DNA of 64,000 bases, taken from positions 5,334,001 to 5,398,000 of the forward strand of contig NC_088307.1 in assembly GCF_032854445.1 (NCBI RefSeq), given 5' to 3'. The notes under the pieces are model-generated. The model was not told where the DNA came from and did not search any database. It saw only the letters and a program-made list of their open reading frames with translations. A program made the translations under genes and the position numbers. Below are positions 11,233 through 25,100 of this stretch, piece after piece (the stretch's first letter is position 1; each line of letters opens with the position of its first letter). The stretch is from Liolophura sinensis (Eukaryota; Mollusca; Polyplacophora; Chitonida; Chitonidae).

Positions 11233-11990
11233 TCAAGACTACAACCTAATTAAATTCTTTCTAATTATATCTTATTGTCTTGTACCAGTAAGAAAATGGC
11301 ATGGGCTATACATACAGAACTTTTTAAATTGTCCAACTAACAACCCAGACTTAGACACAAGAAACAGAAAAAAAAAAACACCAAACAAATATTTTGTATC
11401 ACTCAGGCTATACCAACATCTTTTTCTTTCAACAGTAGCATCATTTTCAGTTATTCACTTTTTTGTATCAGTAACTTGTTCTTATAGGCCCTAGTGATTT
11501 TATAGCCCCAGGTTTGACTGAGAGGACAGGGTAACTAAACACATTATATTATTACATTATATTTGTGTATCAGGTAGTAAGGAAAACTGAAGAATATTAC
11601 GATCTTACCAATAACACTGTTTAATCCCTATGATTGAAGAGTCCTCAAAAACAAAACTCTCATCAGTTTCTGTACGATATTCACAATGTGACGTGAAAAC
11701 TCCTTTTGTCACGATGGATGAGACAGATATAACATCGAGTAAGGTGCTTACCTGTATTCTGGAATGACATACGTGTTTGAAAGTATGGCATCATTTGTGG
11801 CTATATATGTCAACAATTGGTGACGTCAAGCGACACCACGCAAAATTGATCGGGAACAACAGAAAACTACTGTTTCCACATTATCTTCCCAAACTAGCCA
11901 CAACAGTTTTTATACGGTACAATTTTTTATAATTTAGGAGATGAATTCAGAGCAAATTTCCATCTTATCATTTATGACCCGTCTTTTAAA

Positions 11991-12167
11991 GGGATACAGA
12001 ATCCATTCTGATTGGCTGGTCTGAGAGAAAGGCATGTCCAGACTACACCTTGCCCTCAGCTGAATTTTAAGTTTGGTACGTTTATTAAAGTGTGACAAAA
12101 GCTGCAAGATTTAACCTAGGAAACCCTTTCTCCACTGTCAGCCAATCAGAATTGATTCCGTATCTCT
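11991..12167. mobile_element. Possible MITE with ~28-bp terminal inverted repeats
   Basis: The left end GGGATACAGAATCCATTCTG followed by ATTGGCTG pairs with the right end CAGCCAAT then CAGAATTGATTCCGTATCTC, with about three mismatches. The ~120-bp interior is non-coding. No clear target-site duplication is seen. Confidence 0.55.
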
Positions 12168-12635
12168 GTATACAGAAACACATCTCTTGACACAGAAGTA
12201 GCTTTGGCTGGCTTCACAAAATTGGCTGCTTTCGCAAAAAAGAGGAGCCCTCTCAGTTTTAGTGGGCATATGCGATTAATTTCTGACTTAAGTCTTTTCA
12301 AGGAATACTACAATCCAGGTGCTTAAATAATGTAGGGTGTTTACACGTTTCAGTTAGGTAAATTTATCAAACAAAAGGTGAAATCAAAAGCTTCCTCCAA
12401 CATGAGACGCGTGGGTTTTAGTATACATTTTGTGATAATTTTTGAAACACTGGACCAAAATTCAGCATACCAAAACTAGTCTTAAAGATTGTATATCATT
12501 TTATGATATCTACTGTAGTTTTTGTTTTTGTTTGAAAGAAGCCCTATGAAACAAAAGTTCATATGTGAAGAAATTTCTGGACAGGTGGAAATAACGAAGA
12601 ATGCACTACTATAACTGAGTGTATGCATGTATGAT

Positions 12636-12960
12636 CTGGGTTTTACGTTGAGTTAAGCAATTTTGAAGTCATACAATGTAAAGGAGTCATAAGGTGTGTG
12701 TACATACACTATGTCTTCTTGGGGCAGGGCCAATCCATGCCAGCATAGTGCTTCCGCTACTTTATAAGTACGGTGTCATGCCGAAGACACCAGACATGAC
12801 ACCTCTTTCCTTGCTCTGACTTCTCAGTGCTGAGCAGCACGAGAGGAAGCAGCAAGTGCCATTTTTCAAAGTCTTTGGTACGACCCAACCTGGGTTTGAT
12901 CCCAGATTTCCCCCGACTTGGAGACAGACGCTCTAACCATTAGGCTACCAAAGGGGTTCC
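12636..12960 (-). mobile_element. SINE-B, minus strand
   Basis: The reverse complement begins GGTAGCCTAATGGTTAGAGC (box A) and has GGGATCAAACCCAGG (box B), then a body containing GGTGTCATGTCTGGTGTCTT and a tail AACTCAACGTAAAACCC. The same family as the copy at 22125. Confidence 0.75.
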
Positions 12961-13132
12961 GTTTTAAATGAAGTGAGACTTGGAAGCACAGGTCTTTGTA
13001 TTTAGAATAATGCAGTATGTGTACCTGGTTTGTTTTTCATGTTCCAGACTTTTCCATGCATCCTAACCTTGTTCTTTGCTGACAATATGTCACTAGCTGA
13101 AGGATGTAGTGTTTATGCTGTGATCTGTCAAC

Positions 13133-13178
13133 ATGCCCTGTTCCTCTCCTGTACAGATTATCTCCCTTGTTACGGCTT
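13133..13178 (+). CDS. Candidate first coding exon of the long form (signal peptide, part 1)
   Basis: The ATG at 13133 has A at -3. It reads [15 protein letters not shown] plus one base, then meets the donor T|GTGAGT. Spliced to 13756 it gives a hydrophobic run (IISLVTAFSVVLLQC) followed by VIPGEA, a plausible signal-peptide end before YFVD. Phase 1 agrees on both sides. Against it, the exon overlaps a TATCTCCCTTGTTA-type motif that is dispersed in this DNA, and the n-region has no basic residue. Another first exon further upstream is possible. The intron to 13755 shows no other feature. Confidence 0.4.
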
Positions 13179-16100
13179 GTGAGTACCACAGATCATCTCT
13201 ATAATATGTTCTGCTTTCTCATTGATAAGACATCATGAGCGCAAACCTATAAACACAGACCTTCTCACAGCAACTTGTAAATAAAAATTATTAACTTTTC
13301 AAACTAACATGACAGCCAATAAATGGTAATACTGCTTTGATTTACACAATCAGGTTTACAAACTAATTTGTAGTCTTTAAATATCTTATTTGATAAATGT
13401 TGATGCAGTTTAAATCATAATATGTGGCTTGGCCCAAAAGTTTTGGATTATGGTGTAAACTGACTCATGGAAATGTTGTTGCCTTTCTGTGTTGTAATGT
13501 CACAGTATAATCCCTCTGATGGTCATATCTGTGCTGTTATAGTGTTCTGGTGCTTCTTTGTGGTGCTAACTGTGAACACACTCTGCACTGAGTGCTCTGA
13601 ACTGTGACCACTGACCACTGTTTTCAAGCTGCAGTAGCTCCTGGATTATTGTTGAGTTGACACATTATTTAGTTCTGAAAGAAAACAATATAAAATTGCT
13701 TTGTGAATATATTTCCATTGGTTCTGTCATTTTTAATACTTTTACTTTGTTACAGTTTCAGTTGTCCTTCTTCAGTGTGTTATACCCGGAGAAGCCTACT
13801 TTGTAGATGTCGACACATACATCCGCTTCCCAGCAAGCTCCGCCTCTCTGACAGGGGCAGATAACTTGCTGGAATTTCAGTTCAGGTTCTGCAATGATCG
13901 AGGCATGCTGATATACCAAGAAGGGGGAGACAATTTCTTTGCTCTGGGTGTTAATTCTGGGAAGATATACATTGAATGGAAAACATCTAACAAAGTTGTG
14001 GAGGTAATTTTTAGGATTGGGAGACTGTAAAACTTAGTTGGTTTTCAGGTTGAGAATTGCTCTGGGAATTCTTAGATCATAAATATGATGAACGTCATAT
14101 CCTAGTTCCAGAAGGCTATGCCAATTTTGTTTTGTGTTTTATGGACAAGCACGTATTTTATCCGATATTCAGGTTTTTTTTTAATGAATTTGGTGTTTTA
14201 CTAGGTAAATAATTATGTCTTCAGTAGGACGTATTGCCAGATTAAGCCAGATTTTCCACAAATTAGATGTTCAGGTTATAGTCATCAGAAGTTAACAGGT
14301 TTCAAGGTCCATTTGTTAAATGCATTCATAGCTCTAAATGAAGATGTATTTTGAATGATGAAATGTAGCAATCTGTGTGTATCAAGTGGCAAAAGGGGGA
14401 AGTGACATCAGTGGGCCCAGTATGGTCTTTAGTGGTCTTTCATTGGATATTTACTTCATCTTACTAATTGTGGTCTTTGCCTTTGAACACCAATCAATTA
14501 AATACACAAATCAAAAATTTACAGACTGTTGTGTTCTGTCACACATTTAACATTTAACGGTGTGTTTGTTTTTCTTTCGTTATTTGAAAGCATAAACATA
14601 AAACCAAATGAAAACACTTTATTGACGTATAATTTTTCTTTACTTTTCTTTCCAGCTTGAAATTGGAAATGGTGACCTACAACCAGACATTACATACACT
14701 GTGGAAATCATAGGTTTACGTAACAGACAGGTTACCAGGGCAACCATTAATGGCCAAGTCGTTCTTGTTAACTATCTGGTGCAACTGTCACTGGAGCTTG
14801 ACCTTTCAGGATTGACAGGTGACATCTATGTGGGCGGGTACAGAGATGTCAGTCAACTGAAGGTATGTATCCTTTCTTTTCAATACAAAACTCACAAACC
14901 TTCTCTCCTATCTATATTCAGAAATAGTAATACAAGTGATATACCACCAGAATACTGGCCTGGCTTAGAAGAAACTGTGCAAAAATTCATGAAGTGTATC
15001 AAGCTAATCCCCGAAATACCTGTAATTCCTCCCAGATTTATAATCTTGAATACGTAGAGTTTATGGTTTTTGTTCCATTGTTGTCAGTATGTTTTTTTCT
15101 TGTTTGTAATGCAAATAATTATTCACTATGGGTGCCGTACTACCACCATTTTAATACTGGAATGTTCCAGCTATAGTCGCTGCTTTCTGTTACATTGTTA
15201 CCTGTGTGGATTCAGGGGAGACAACTTTCACAGTTATGCCCCTTATCCATCCATTCCTTGATAAACACTTAATATTTACAGATTGAAAATAGTGACTAAA
15301 ATCAGTAAATATGGGGTGAATTCATGTTGATTGTCAAACTTGTTAGTTCTCTGATGACAATACAAATTATTATTGGCAGAAAATACATCTGTGCAGATGA
15401 GATAATTTAAATTTTGTTTCATCTGGGTAAACTGTAGCATTTACATTAGACTTCTTCCTGGCTTTTACCACGTTTCCTTTGTTGAAAAAAATTTCATTGA
15501 AAGTCATTTTAATAAAATGTAAGAGCTAACCACTACTCAAAGCAAAAGATGAATGAGATGTTATGACAATTTTGTTTGGCATTAGATTGACACGCAACGA
15601 CTGGCTGCGTACCTGGTGACTTGTGTTGATTACATCACAGTGAATGGCAGACAGCTGAACTTTACCTTGGCGGAGAGAACTGATATTCAGCAAAGGTGAG
15701 GTTTTACCTCAAGTTGTAAAAGGTGTTTGAAACCACCTCAAATAATGAACAGTTTAAAATGCTACATAAAACTGCCAACTGTGTGCTTTTAGTTCACAAT
15801 ATTTGAAAAGTTATATCAGCCAGGAAATTGGAACACATTTCCTTTTATTTATGATTTAAGCTGATATATGTAGGAATGTATTATTGACTGTTTTCAAAGT
15901 TTTTAAAAAATGGAATTGTAAATACTGTTAGTACTTGTTTAATCTTCATGTATTGTTATAGATGGCTTCTGGGAAGACCAAATTGTTCAGTTTGATAGTA
16001 ACCCTTTTTGTTTAAATAATGGTTTCATTCATTCACAAAACTGATTACCAGGTGGTCACTTCAGTGATTAAATTTATAAATAATTAAGCACAAATTCACC

Positions 16101-19100
16101 TAAGCTACGACATCCCCTTCAACGTTGATGTTGTTTTGCGTCCATGAGCCTTGTTAAATGAATGGCCGAATTTATTTATTTATTTGATTGGTGTTTTACG
16201 CCATACTCAAGAATATTTCACTTATACGACGGCGGCCAGCAATATGATGGGTGGAAACCGGGCGGAGCCGGGGGGAATGGCCGAATTCAATAGGTGGGAT
16301 GTAAAAACTTCAACCAACTATCCAACACAAATGACTGGCTTTATAGAGCTGCTTAATCGCATTAATAGCTCAACATAACACTCAGATTACACTCATTGCA
16401 CGACACAGTGATGTAACTACAACTTAGTGGCATGTTATCATAAATACAGTATCGTCAAACTGTTGTTTTAATAGAGATTAAATCAAGAACCTGATTTATC
16501 ATTATGATGGTATTATGAGTTTGCATTTCATGTGAAAGACACAAAGATAGCAATTTTAGTGTTATTTCAGTCTGAGTAATAAAAAAGATCTGGTTTCAGT
16601 CAGCAAAACAAATGAAATTGACAAATGCTAAGTATTCATTCATTCATTCAGTCAGTCAGTCAGTCAGTCATTTATTGGAAACCTTCAACCTTTTCAAGCC
16701 CTGAAGCTTTTTTCAGTAAAATTTATGCATGTAATTATGATGAGGATGATTCTAAAAATAATTTACTTGGATCGTTAAAGATGCAAGCTTCATAAAGTTG
16801 GAAAGATTGAAGAATGAGATGTATATTACTCATGATTTTTTGTTTTGTTTTTTTCATTTAGTTGTCCTCTAGATTTTTGTGCTGACCCTACCATTGTTAC
16901 CGTGACAACGAGGTCAGCCTATTTACAGATGGACCTGCCTCTGGTAACAAGGACCAATACCATTATCAGCTTTAAGTTTAGAACAAGGTACTGAGTATAT
17001 CTGCATGTAGTTCTACCCAAACTTTAAATGGACTCTCCCCAACATTTGTATTGACTGTGACCATATATCTAATATGTACCATTTCCGTATTTACATGTAT
17101 TAGAATTCGTTACGCTTTCATTGGAGGAAAGCATGGGTCATGTGATCTTGTGTAAATCGTGACGTAACATGTAAACTGTACAACTTGCAACTAATATACA
17201 AGTGTTTCACATCAAATTTGTGTTGGGACAATAACTGTACTTGAACTAAAAAATTTTCAAGGTAAGAAGAAGAATCTTTGGAGCCGAAAAAATAAAATCA
17301 AAACCTGTTTTTTTGTCTTTTGATGCTGAAAATTCAAGATATTATCCTGCCCTCCAAATAAATCTCAAAGCACCTATTTAAGGCCAATGGAAATCTCAGA
17401 ACGAAGTTTCAGGTCATTCGCAGTAACCTCCTCTCGTAGGTACCACTACCGTCTGCCACTTGTGCCTCACTGCTACTTTGGACAAATGATGTTAAAGTTA
17501 AACATTACTCTGTTAGATATTAAATATCACAGTAACTTTCTCTATCTTCAAGACTTTTGATGATTTTACAACATTAATTTCAATTTTTCTTCAAATTACT
17601 GAAAGCAGTGATACATTCCTGTCGGTTTTTTAATTCAGGATACCTAGATAAGTTTGTAAATATAACAAATCCATCTGGTATTTTTCCTCCGCCTCACATG
17701 CTCACCATCTGGTATTTTTCCTCTGCCTTACATGCTCACCGTCTGGTATTTTTCCTCCGCCTTACATGCTCACCATCTGGTATTTTTCCTCTGCCTCACA
17801 TGCTCACCATCTGTTTTTTTTCCTCCGCCTTACATGCTCACCATCTGGTATTTTTCCTCCACCTCACATGCTCACCATCTGGCAGTTTTCCTCCACCTTA
17901 CATGCTCACCATCTGGTATTTTCCTTCGTCTTACATGCTCACCATCTGGTAGTTTTCCTCCACCTTACATGCTCACCATCAGGTATTTTCCTTCGCCTTA
18001 CATACTCACCATCTGGTATTTTTCCTTCGCCTTACATGCTTACCATCCAGTATTTTTCCTTTGCCTTACATACTCACCATCTGGTATTTTTCCTCTGCTT
18101 TACTGCTCACCATCCAGTATTTTTCCTCCGCCTTACATTCTCACCGTCTGGTATTTTTCCTCCACCTTACATGCTCACCATCCAATATTTTTCCTCCATC
18201 TTATATGCTCACCATCTGATATTTTTCCTCCACCTTACATGCTCACAATCTGTATTTTTTCCTCCACCTTACATGCTCACCATCTGGTATTTTTCCTCCA
18301 CCTTACATGCTCACCATCTGGTATTTTTCCTCCATCTTATATGCTCACCATCTGGTATTTTTCCTCCACCTTACATGCTCACGATCTGGTATTTTTCCTC
18401 CACCTTACATGCTCGCGATCTGGTATTTTTCCTCCACCTTACATGCTCGCCATCTGGTATTTTTTCTCCACCTAACATGATCACTATCATATGGTTGCAA
18501 CACTGTTATAGTGGTATTGAGAGAAAAGAGCAGGCTAGACCAAATCATGAAATGTATTCATTCATTCATTCTTAAAGTATCTCACATAAAGGTTAAAAAG
18601 CATACCATTTTTCATCATGTTTCATTACGGAGATATAGCAGTTCAAAGTAAACAACATCGTGGGGATTGAAAAATTAAAAAATCCATGTGATAAGTTTTA
18701 GCCATTAAAACAAGATACGTCAATCGGACAGTCTTTCTTCCTTTTAGACATTTCAGAGTGTTTTATGAGTGACACAGAGCCATCTTTGTCGTTGCTCCAA
18801 CATGGCACATACCCTGGCCTAATAAGAATCCCTAATCAAGATTTGATGAAGTAATAGTGTTTGTAAGCACATCAGAACAAAATGGTTGTTGGCCATATGG
18901 ATCTGTTTTCACCCCTCTTGCAATCTTTCACCTGAGGTTACATTATGTGTTGTCTTTTACCTGGAATGCCTGTAAGCTGTGGTCAGTCATAATCTGTCAT
19001 TTTTTATATGAAGTACAGTATGTATATATGAGAGTTGTAAACCTTGTTAAATGACGCACACCATGTACAGATTTGTGGGACATTAACTTATTTCATGTAA

Positions 19101-22100
19101 TTGATTATTTTGTCCAATCAGAGCTCAGAGTGGTCTTCTCTTCTACCTTGGGGGTCCTGCATATTTGACCTTGTTTTTAGAGGGCCAAGGTCATTTAAAT
19201 GTTGGACTGAATACAAAGGTATGTTCATCTCAAAATTTATCATTTTCACCCAGTGGAAAAAGTGGTTTTTATTCGCAAATTCATAAGGTATTTTGTATAA
19301 CGTGTCAAAGGTTTCAGCAGCATTCGGGAACAATGTGATAAATCAACAATAGGGCAGACTGCCACGGTGCATCAGTCATAAAAATCTTAAATGTTTCAGG
19401 GGACAGGTTTGGGATCGTATGCCACATCCACAGTTGGCGGTTTTAATGATGGACAGTGGCATTACGTGCGTGTGCGTCGTGAAGGCAACACTGCTTCCTT
19501 GACCAATGGAAATGGGCGTTCATTAACCACAGTCACTTATGGTGGGTTATCATTTTTGATGGTTAGAAAAAGGAGTAAAAAATTTCAATTTTTAAAATTT
19601 CAGGAAATACCCTTCTTCGAATGATCTGTAAATGAAGTTAAATATAATTGAAATGTAGTAATTATCCCATATGTTGTTTTTCCTGACTAATAATTAAGAA
19701 TTCTGTGTACAGTCTTAAAGTTTCATTAACTGTCCATGGGAAAGTTGGTCAGCAACATGCGGATGGTCGAGGGTCTCGACGTGAAAACACCATTGAAATA
19801 AATAAATAAATCGCTAACTGTCTTCTGGGTTGTATGCTATTTTCTCAGGTTCAGCTGGTAAGCAAATACTTTAAAACAATTCTTTCAATCAGATGCCTCC
19901 CTTGTTATGGTATGAGCACACATCTCACATCTTACAGTTTGAACCGTAACTAAAACTCCTTCACGATTATTGGGAAAGCTCTGCATAATTTTCACATCTT
20001 ATCCATTTCAACACAGTTTTTTTTAGAGCGATGCTCCAACAGGGGAGTTTCCAGTTGGAACTCTTTTGTCGTTAAAGGTAAAAACAGTCCCTCTGTATCA
20101 TGTGACCTGTGAAAAATGTTTATAAGCAACCTCTGTGGACATTAAATTACTTGTAATTTATCTCCAAATGTTCCAGAGGCACACGTGATACCTCTTTCCT
20201 TTATAAACCTTTAAAATTCACAAATGTTCAGCTCCTCAGTTTTTTCCATTGTTTGTCTAATCTGAATAACCTTTTGTGAAACTTTTTTCTGACACCCATG
20301 TTATAGTTTAATCCAGTAATTGTCTAACATTTTTGACAGGTCTCATGATACAGTAGGATTCTCTTCACCTTCAGTGATAGAAGAGTGTTAACTCGAAACT
20401 CTCCCATTCCGAAATATTTATTCACTTTTGTTATGCACTTCAATAGCTGTACATGTACATGTACACATTCTTTAAATGTCTGTGCCTTTTTATGCGGAAG
20501 TTTAGTTTTCCTTAGTGGATTTATATACAAAATATGTTTCATTTTTTCAGCACTTCACACCATTGATAAAGAGTTGGTGTGGCTTTTTCATGACTTTGAA
20601 AAACTTGTAGTGAAGAAAGAATGTCCATGCATCCATGTGTCTACCTGTTCTTTCTTCCATTTTTGGTTGAGTGTATAACTCCTATAGCTTGTAGCTTAGT
20701 TTAATTTTGAAGCTACATTTTTTCCACTTTTGTTGTTGAGATATATACTTGTATATAATGAATTCACTTTGATAGGCATGCTAGAGGTTAATTCCTATGA
20801 TAACCATTTCACCATTTTGGTTGCAGTAACTAAGAGTATATATAAACATTTAATATATATGTACATGTAGCTAGCCAGTCCAAGGGATACTAAAATTCCA
20901 TATACATTTTGTTTTACTTGAAAAGTGAATAATTGCCTTTTTTGCCTTTTTTTTTGTTATAAGCAAAATATAAGTAAAATGATTTAACAGTGGTTGAAGT
21001 TTGACCAGTTTCTACAGTAGCCAGCTTCCTCCAGCCATGAACGTTCATACATGTATGATTAATAAATAAGACAGTGTATTTGAGTGTGACCTACATGTAC
21101 AACTCAACAAATCCAACAAATAAATTTGTGTGCAGGAAATCACAATCCATTTCATTAAATTTTTATGCCAACTGATCAGCTTGCGGTGCTAAGTCGATGA
21201 AAAATCAAGTGAAATTTTATGTGGTGAACAATAAATTTTCACGAACTTCATATCACCCTTCTGAACTTGCCACATACAGAGGGGTTAAAAGTTAAGTTTC
21301 CATGAAAATTTATTGCTGATATGTGTGTGTTTTCCAATTCCAGGACAAGATGTAGCCCAAACACTGAATGCCGCAGGGCTGTTCATTGGTGGACTTCCTG
21401 TTGCCCAGCAACCACTGGGTTTTCCTTCGGAAGCTAACGTCCTCTTTGACGGGGATGTTTTGAGGAGCTTCGCTTCAGCTCATTCAGCATAGCATCTGAA
21501 CCTGCCAAACTTTCTTAGCTTTGACAATGTCCTGATTGAAAGGTAAGTTTTATGTTTTACAAGAGGAATTTGATTTATTTATTTATTTGATTGGTGTTTT
21601 ATGCCATGCCCAAGAATATTTCACTCATATGACAGTGGCCAAGATTATGTTGGGAAGAAACCAGACAGAACACGGGGGAAACCCCAGACTGTCCGCGGGC
21701 TTCTGGCACACCTTGCCATGTTTGGGCGGTCAGGAAGCCAGCATGAACTGGACTTTGTTTCAGTTCATTGATAAGAGAGTCTTGTGTCATTGTGCTGCAC
21801 TATCGCACTAACATCAAGGTCACCAGGGGCCCTACCTATTATCTGGACATGTATACAATGTATTTGATGTAATGAATGCCATGGAGCCCCCCCCCCCCCC
21901 CCCACATACACACACACAAGAGGAAGTTGTTCCTTTCTGAAGACTGCGGAGAAAAACTGAACACAAGAGAAAAGCTGTTGTATGCAGCCTAAAATTTTGC
22001 TTAATTCTGCAATTTCAGTTGAACTCAGAAATGTATCTTGTGGTTTGTTAGCACTGACAATATGTAGATTTTTTTTTTTGTAGAATCATTTTTTTTTTAA

Positions 22101-25100
22101 TCTCTTAAAACGCTCTTTATAGATTCATTGTGTGATTGCTTCAGTGGCCTAAGTGGTAGAGCAGTCGCCTCGAAGTCAGTAAGTGGTAGAGCAGTCGCCT
22201 CGAAGTCAGTAAGTGGTAGAGCAGTCGCCTCGAAGTCAGTAAGTGGTAGAGCAGTCGCCTCGAAGTCAGTAAGTGGTAGAGCAGTCGCCTCGAAGTCAGT
22301 AAGTGGTAGAGCAGTCGCCTAGAAGTCAGTAAGTGGTAGAGCAGTCGCCTCGAAGTCAGTAAGTGGTAGAGCAGTCGCCTCGAAGTCAGTAAGTGGTAGA
22401 GCAGTCGCCTCGAAGTCAGGAGACCTGGGATCAAACCCAGGTCAGATCATACCAAAGACTTTTGAAAAAAAATTATACTTGTTGCTGCTTCTCTTGGCGA
22501 GCGAGGAAACAGGACTAGCTGGCTTGGTGTTCGTATAATTTGACTGGATGGAGTGTCATGTCTGGTGTCTTCAGCATGACACTTCACTGACAGCAGCACG
22601 TTGGTGGCATGGGCATGGACCCTGCCACAAGAACACATAGTATATTTACATACACCTACAGACTCCTTGTTGTCGTGCGAATGAAAAATAGTTAAGTACA
22701 ACATAAAACCCCAAGCACACCTACATGTGTTAACTTCTTCGTGAGCTCATTCAGCTATTAAAGGGCTCCTCTGGTCACAGCTGGTTGGTCTGTCACCCTT
22801 GAGGTTGCAGGGTTGAATCTGGATTTCACTGGATTAGCTGCAGTGTTGATTCAGGAAATTTGTCTAGAAGTACTGTTAGGCACTGCTATGTACTGCTCTG
22901 GCTTTCACCCGCTATAAACCGAACTGCCTCTATATATAAAGATGTGTATTTCATAAAAACCTTACAAAATATAATTAAAAATAATCATCACAGAGTGTTT
23001 ACTTCGTTGAATTTGATATGAAACCTGAAATATTTAGTAAACTTTTTATCTTTCTATTTCTTTGATGTTTTGACAGAAACATCATTCACGGCAGCTGCTC
23101 CACGTCTCAGACATGTGACCCGTCATGTCCTGCTCCACAGCAGTCATGTGACTTAGCATGTCAGTGTGCTCCAGGATTTCAACCAAATAGAACGCAGCCT
23201 ACTCTTCTCTGCGAGAATATCGATGACTGCTCCCCAGACCCATGTCAAAATGGCGGACTGTGTTTTGACGAGATCTTAGACTACAGATGCCAGTGTCCTG
23301 TTGAATTCAATAAAGGTACGCTGTATTCGGTTGTGTTCACTGGAAGCTTGGCTTTCTGTCGCTAGGTTTTTAAGATTTAGGTTCAATCCCATTCTCACTC
23401 AGGGAATTTTCTAGACTCGATGGGGACCTCCGTGATCGAGGTGCCTTTCACCAATATCTTCACTTCAAGTTGAAGTCTAGCACACGCTGGCTTCCTCTCC
23501 AGCCATATGTGGGAAGGTCTGTCAGCAACTGATGATCATCAGTTTCCCCTCAAACTTTGGCCACTTTCCTTCCACCATAATGCTGGCTGTTTTCGTATAA
23601 GTGATATATTCTTAAGTACAGTGTAAAACACCAATCAAATAAATAAATAGACTGTCCTGCATCCATTGCTTATGTGTCCTTGGTGTCAAGAAATGGACAG
23701 TAGTGTGTTTTTGTGTGGTCTTACATAAAGCTCATTGGAGACTGCTTACCTTTCGTCATCATGACATACTTGGACTTACGTATGGCAGAGTTTGCCAGTG
23801 ACTGGACAAAGGCAGGTGGTTTACTCTGGGTACACTGGTGTCCCGTGGACAGCCCAGTTTTCTCTAACCATGAAACCAGCTGACATTGTAGAAGTGTAAA
23901 ATTCTTAAGCATGGCGTTGAACAGTAACCAAATAATAATAGTACCTTTACTAACAATATTTGTTACTTTTTATTTTTCACATTTTGATATGGAACGATAC
24001 TGTTAGGGGTCATAGTACATCATTACTTCAAAAAAAAACATGGGTGATTTCTTGTAGAAAGTTAAATGCTTCTCTGATATTTGAAAAAGTCCGTCTATGA
24101 AAAAACTATTTTCTGGAGCAGATGTGTTGTTCTGTTTCAGGGAAAAACTGTACTATTCCCAACTTTTGCCTTCCAAACCCTTGTTTGAACGGCGCCACCT
24201 GTAATGACCTATTGACTGGACACACTTGTAGCTGTGCTGCTGGATTCAGGGGAGACAACTGCGAGATAGAAATCAGTGAGTCCCAAATATCAGAAGTATC
24301 CTCATGTATTAAGAGGTTTTATTGTTAAGATTATACCTTTGTAATTTTAAGTAGCACGGTTATTAACTTAGGTGCATGGCGTGTATTCGTCAAAAAGTAT
24401 TTTGATTCAAATCAGAATTTAAAGGATATATGAATTGCTTTGTTTTTTGTTTTCTTAATGTGTCAGTATGTAAGTTAATGTGTCCAAACATAAAAGTACA
24501 AAAAAGCTAGCTGTCAAAACAATTTTGCTTAGGGGACAGCTTGAATTAGTGGTGCAAAGCTGGCCCCGGGTTCCCGGTATATTTCATTTCATGGAATAGA
24601 GGGGTTATTAAGAAACGTAAAATATGTCTCAAAATTGATATACACTGTACTTTTTTCTAAATTTTTGCGGCATATTTTTCTTAATTTTTTTTTCAAATCT
24701 TACTCTTTGTTTTATAGTATCTTTCATGTATCATTTAACTTTTAACCTGAATAGCAGTTAAATGTAGCAACTTTTCGTTTAATCATCAGTAGGCCTCTTT
24801 TTGATTAATTATCAGGTGGCCGTTTTTGGTGAAATCACGATTAGACACGTTCGTCACAACTTCTGGTCAAAAACATATGGTCAGAACCCATCTGTATAAG
24901 TAATGCTGTGGACAAATCTTTCTTTTCACCTATAACATAATCACTTTCACACTTTTTCAGACGAGTGTGATGCCAACCCTTGCAGGAACTACCTATCCTG
25001 TACGGACCTTATAGCTGACTTCAGGTGTAATTGTTTACCTGGATACACAGGTAAAACCTGTGAAGAAGGCATTAATGAATGTTTACCTGAGCCATGCCTA

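Larger units (their letters stand above)
4296..13132. other. Intergenic spacer between the two genes
   Basis: I see no convincing coding exon here. The stretch holds one copy of a 450-bp inverted-orientation repeat (4392-4850), a 120-bp tandem repeat (5101-5430), 21-bp repeats (5541-5624), several SINE-A pieces (7725-8408 and 10298-10415), SINE-C copies (9144-9740), a palindromic element (10111-10230), an (AT)n run (11177-11229), a possible MITE (11991-12167) and a minus-strand SINE-B (12636-12960). The stretch 5630-7700 has no feature I can name. Open frames in it (for example 6134-6448 minus) have no splice context or domain. Confidence 0.55.

Noticed and set aside
17608-18575. Overlapping open frames of 114-269 codons on the + strand
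   Set aside because: They are translations of the 34-bp minisatellite in shifted frames; the array lies in an intron between LamG exons.
20027-20077. Possible LamG2 exon reading [17 protein letters not shown]
   Set aside because: It has a decent acceptor and donor, but its phase does not fit its neighbours, while 19541 joins 21344 perfectly and keeps the LamG fold.
22128-22434. Repetitive open frames on both strands (SGRAVASK- and [10 protein letters not shown]-type)
   Set aside because: The 30-bp tandem unit in a SINE head; not protein coding.
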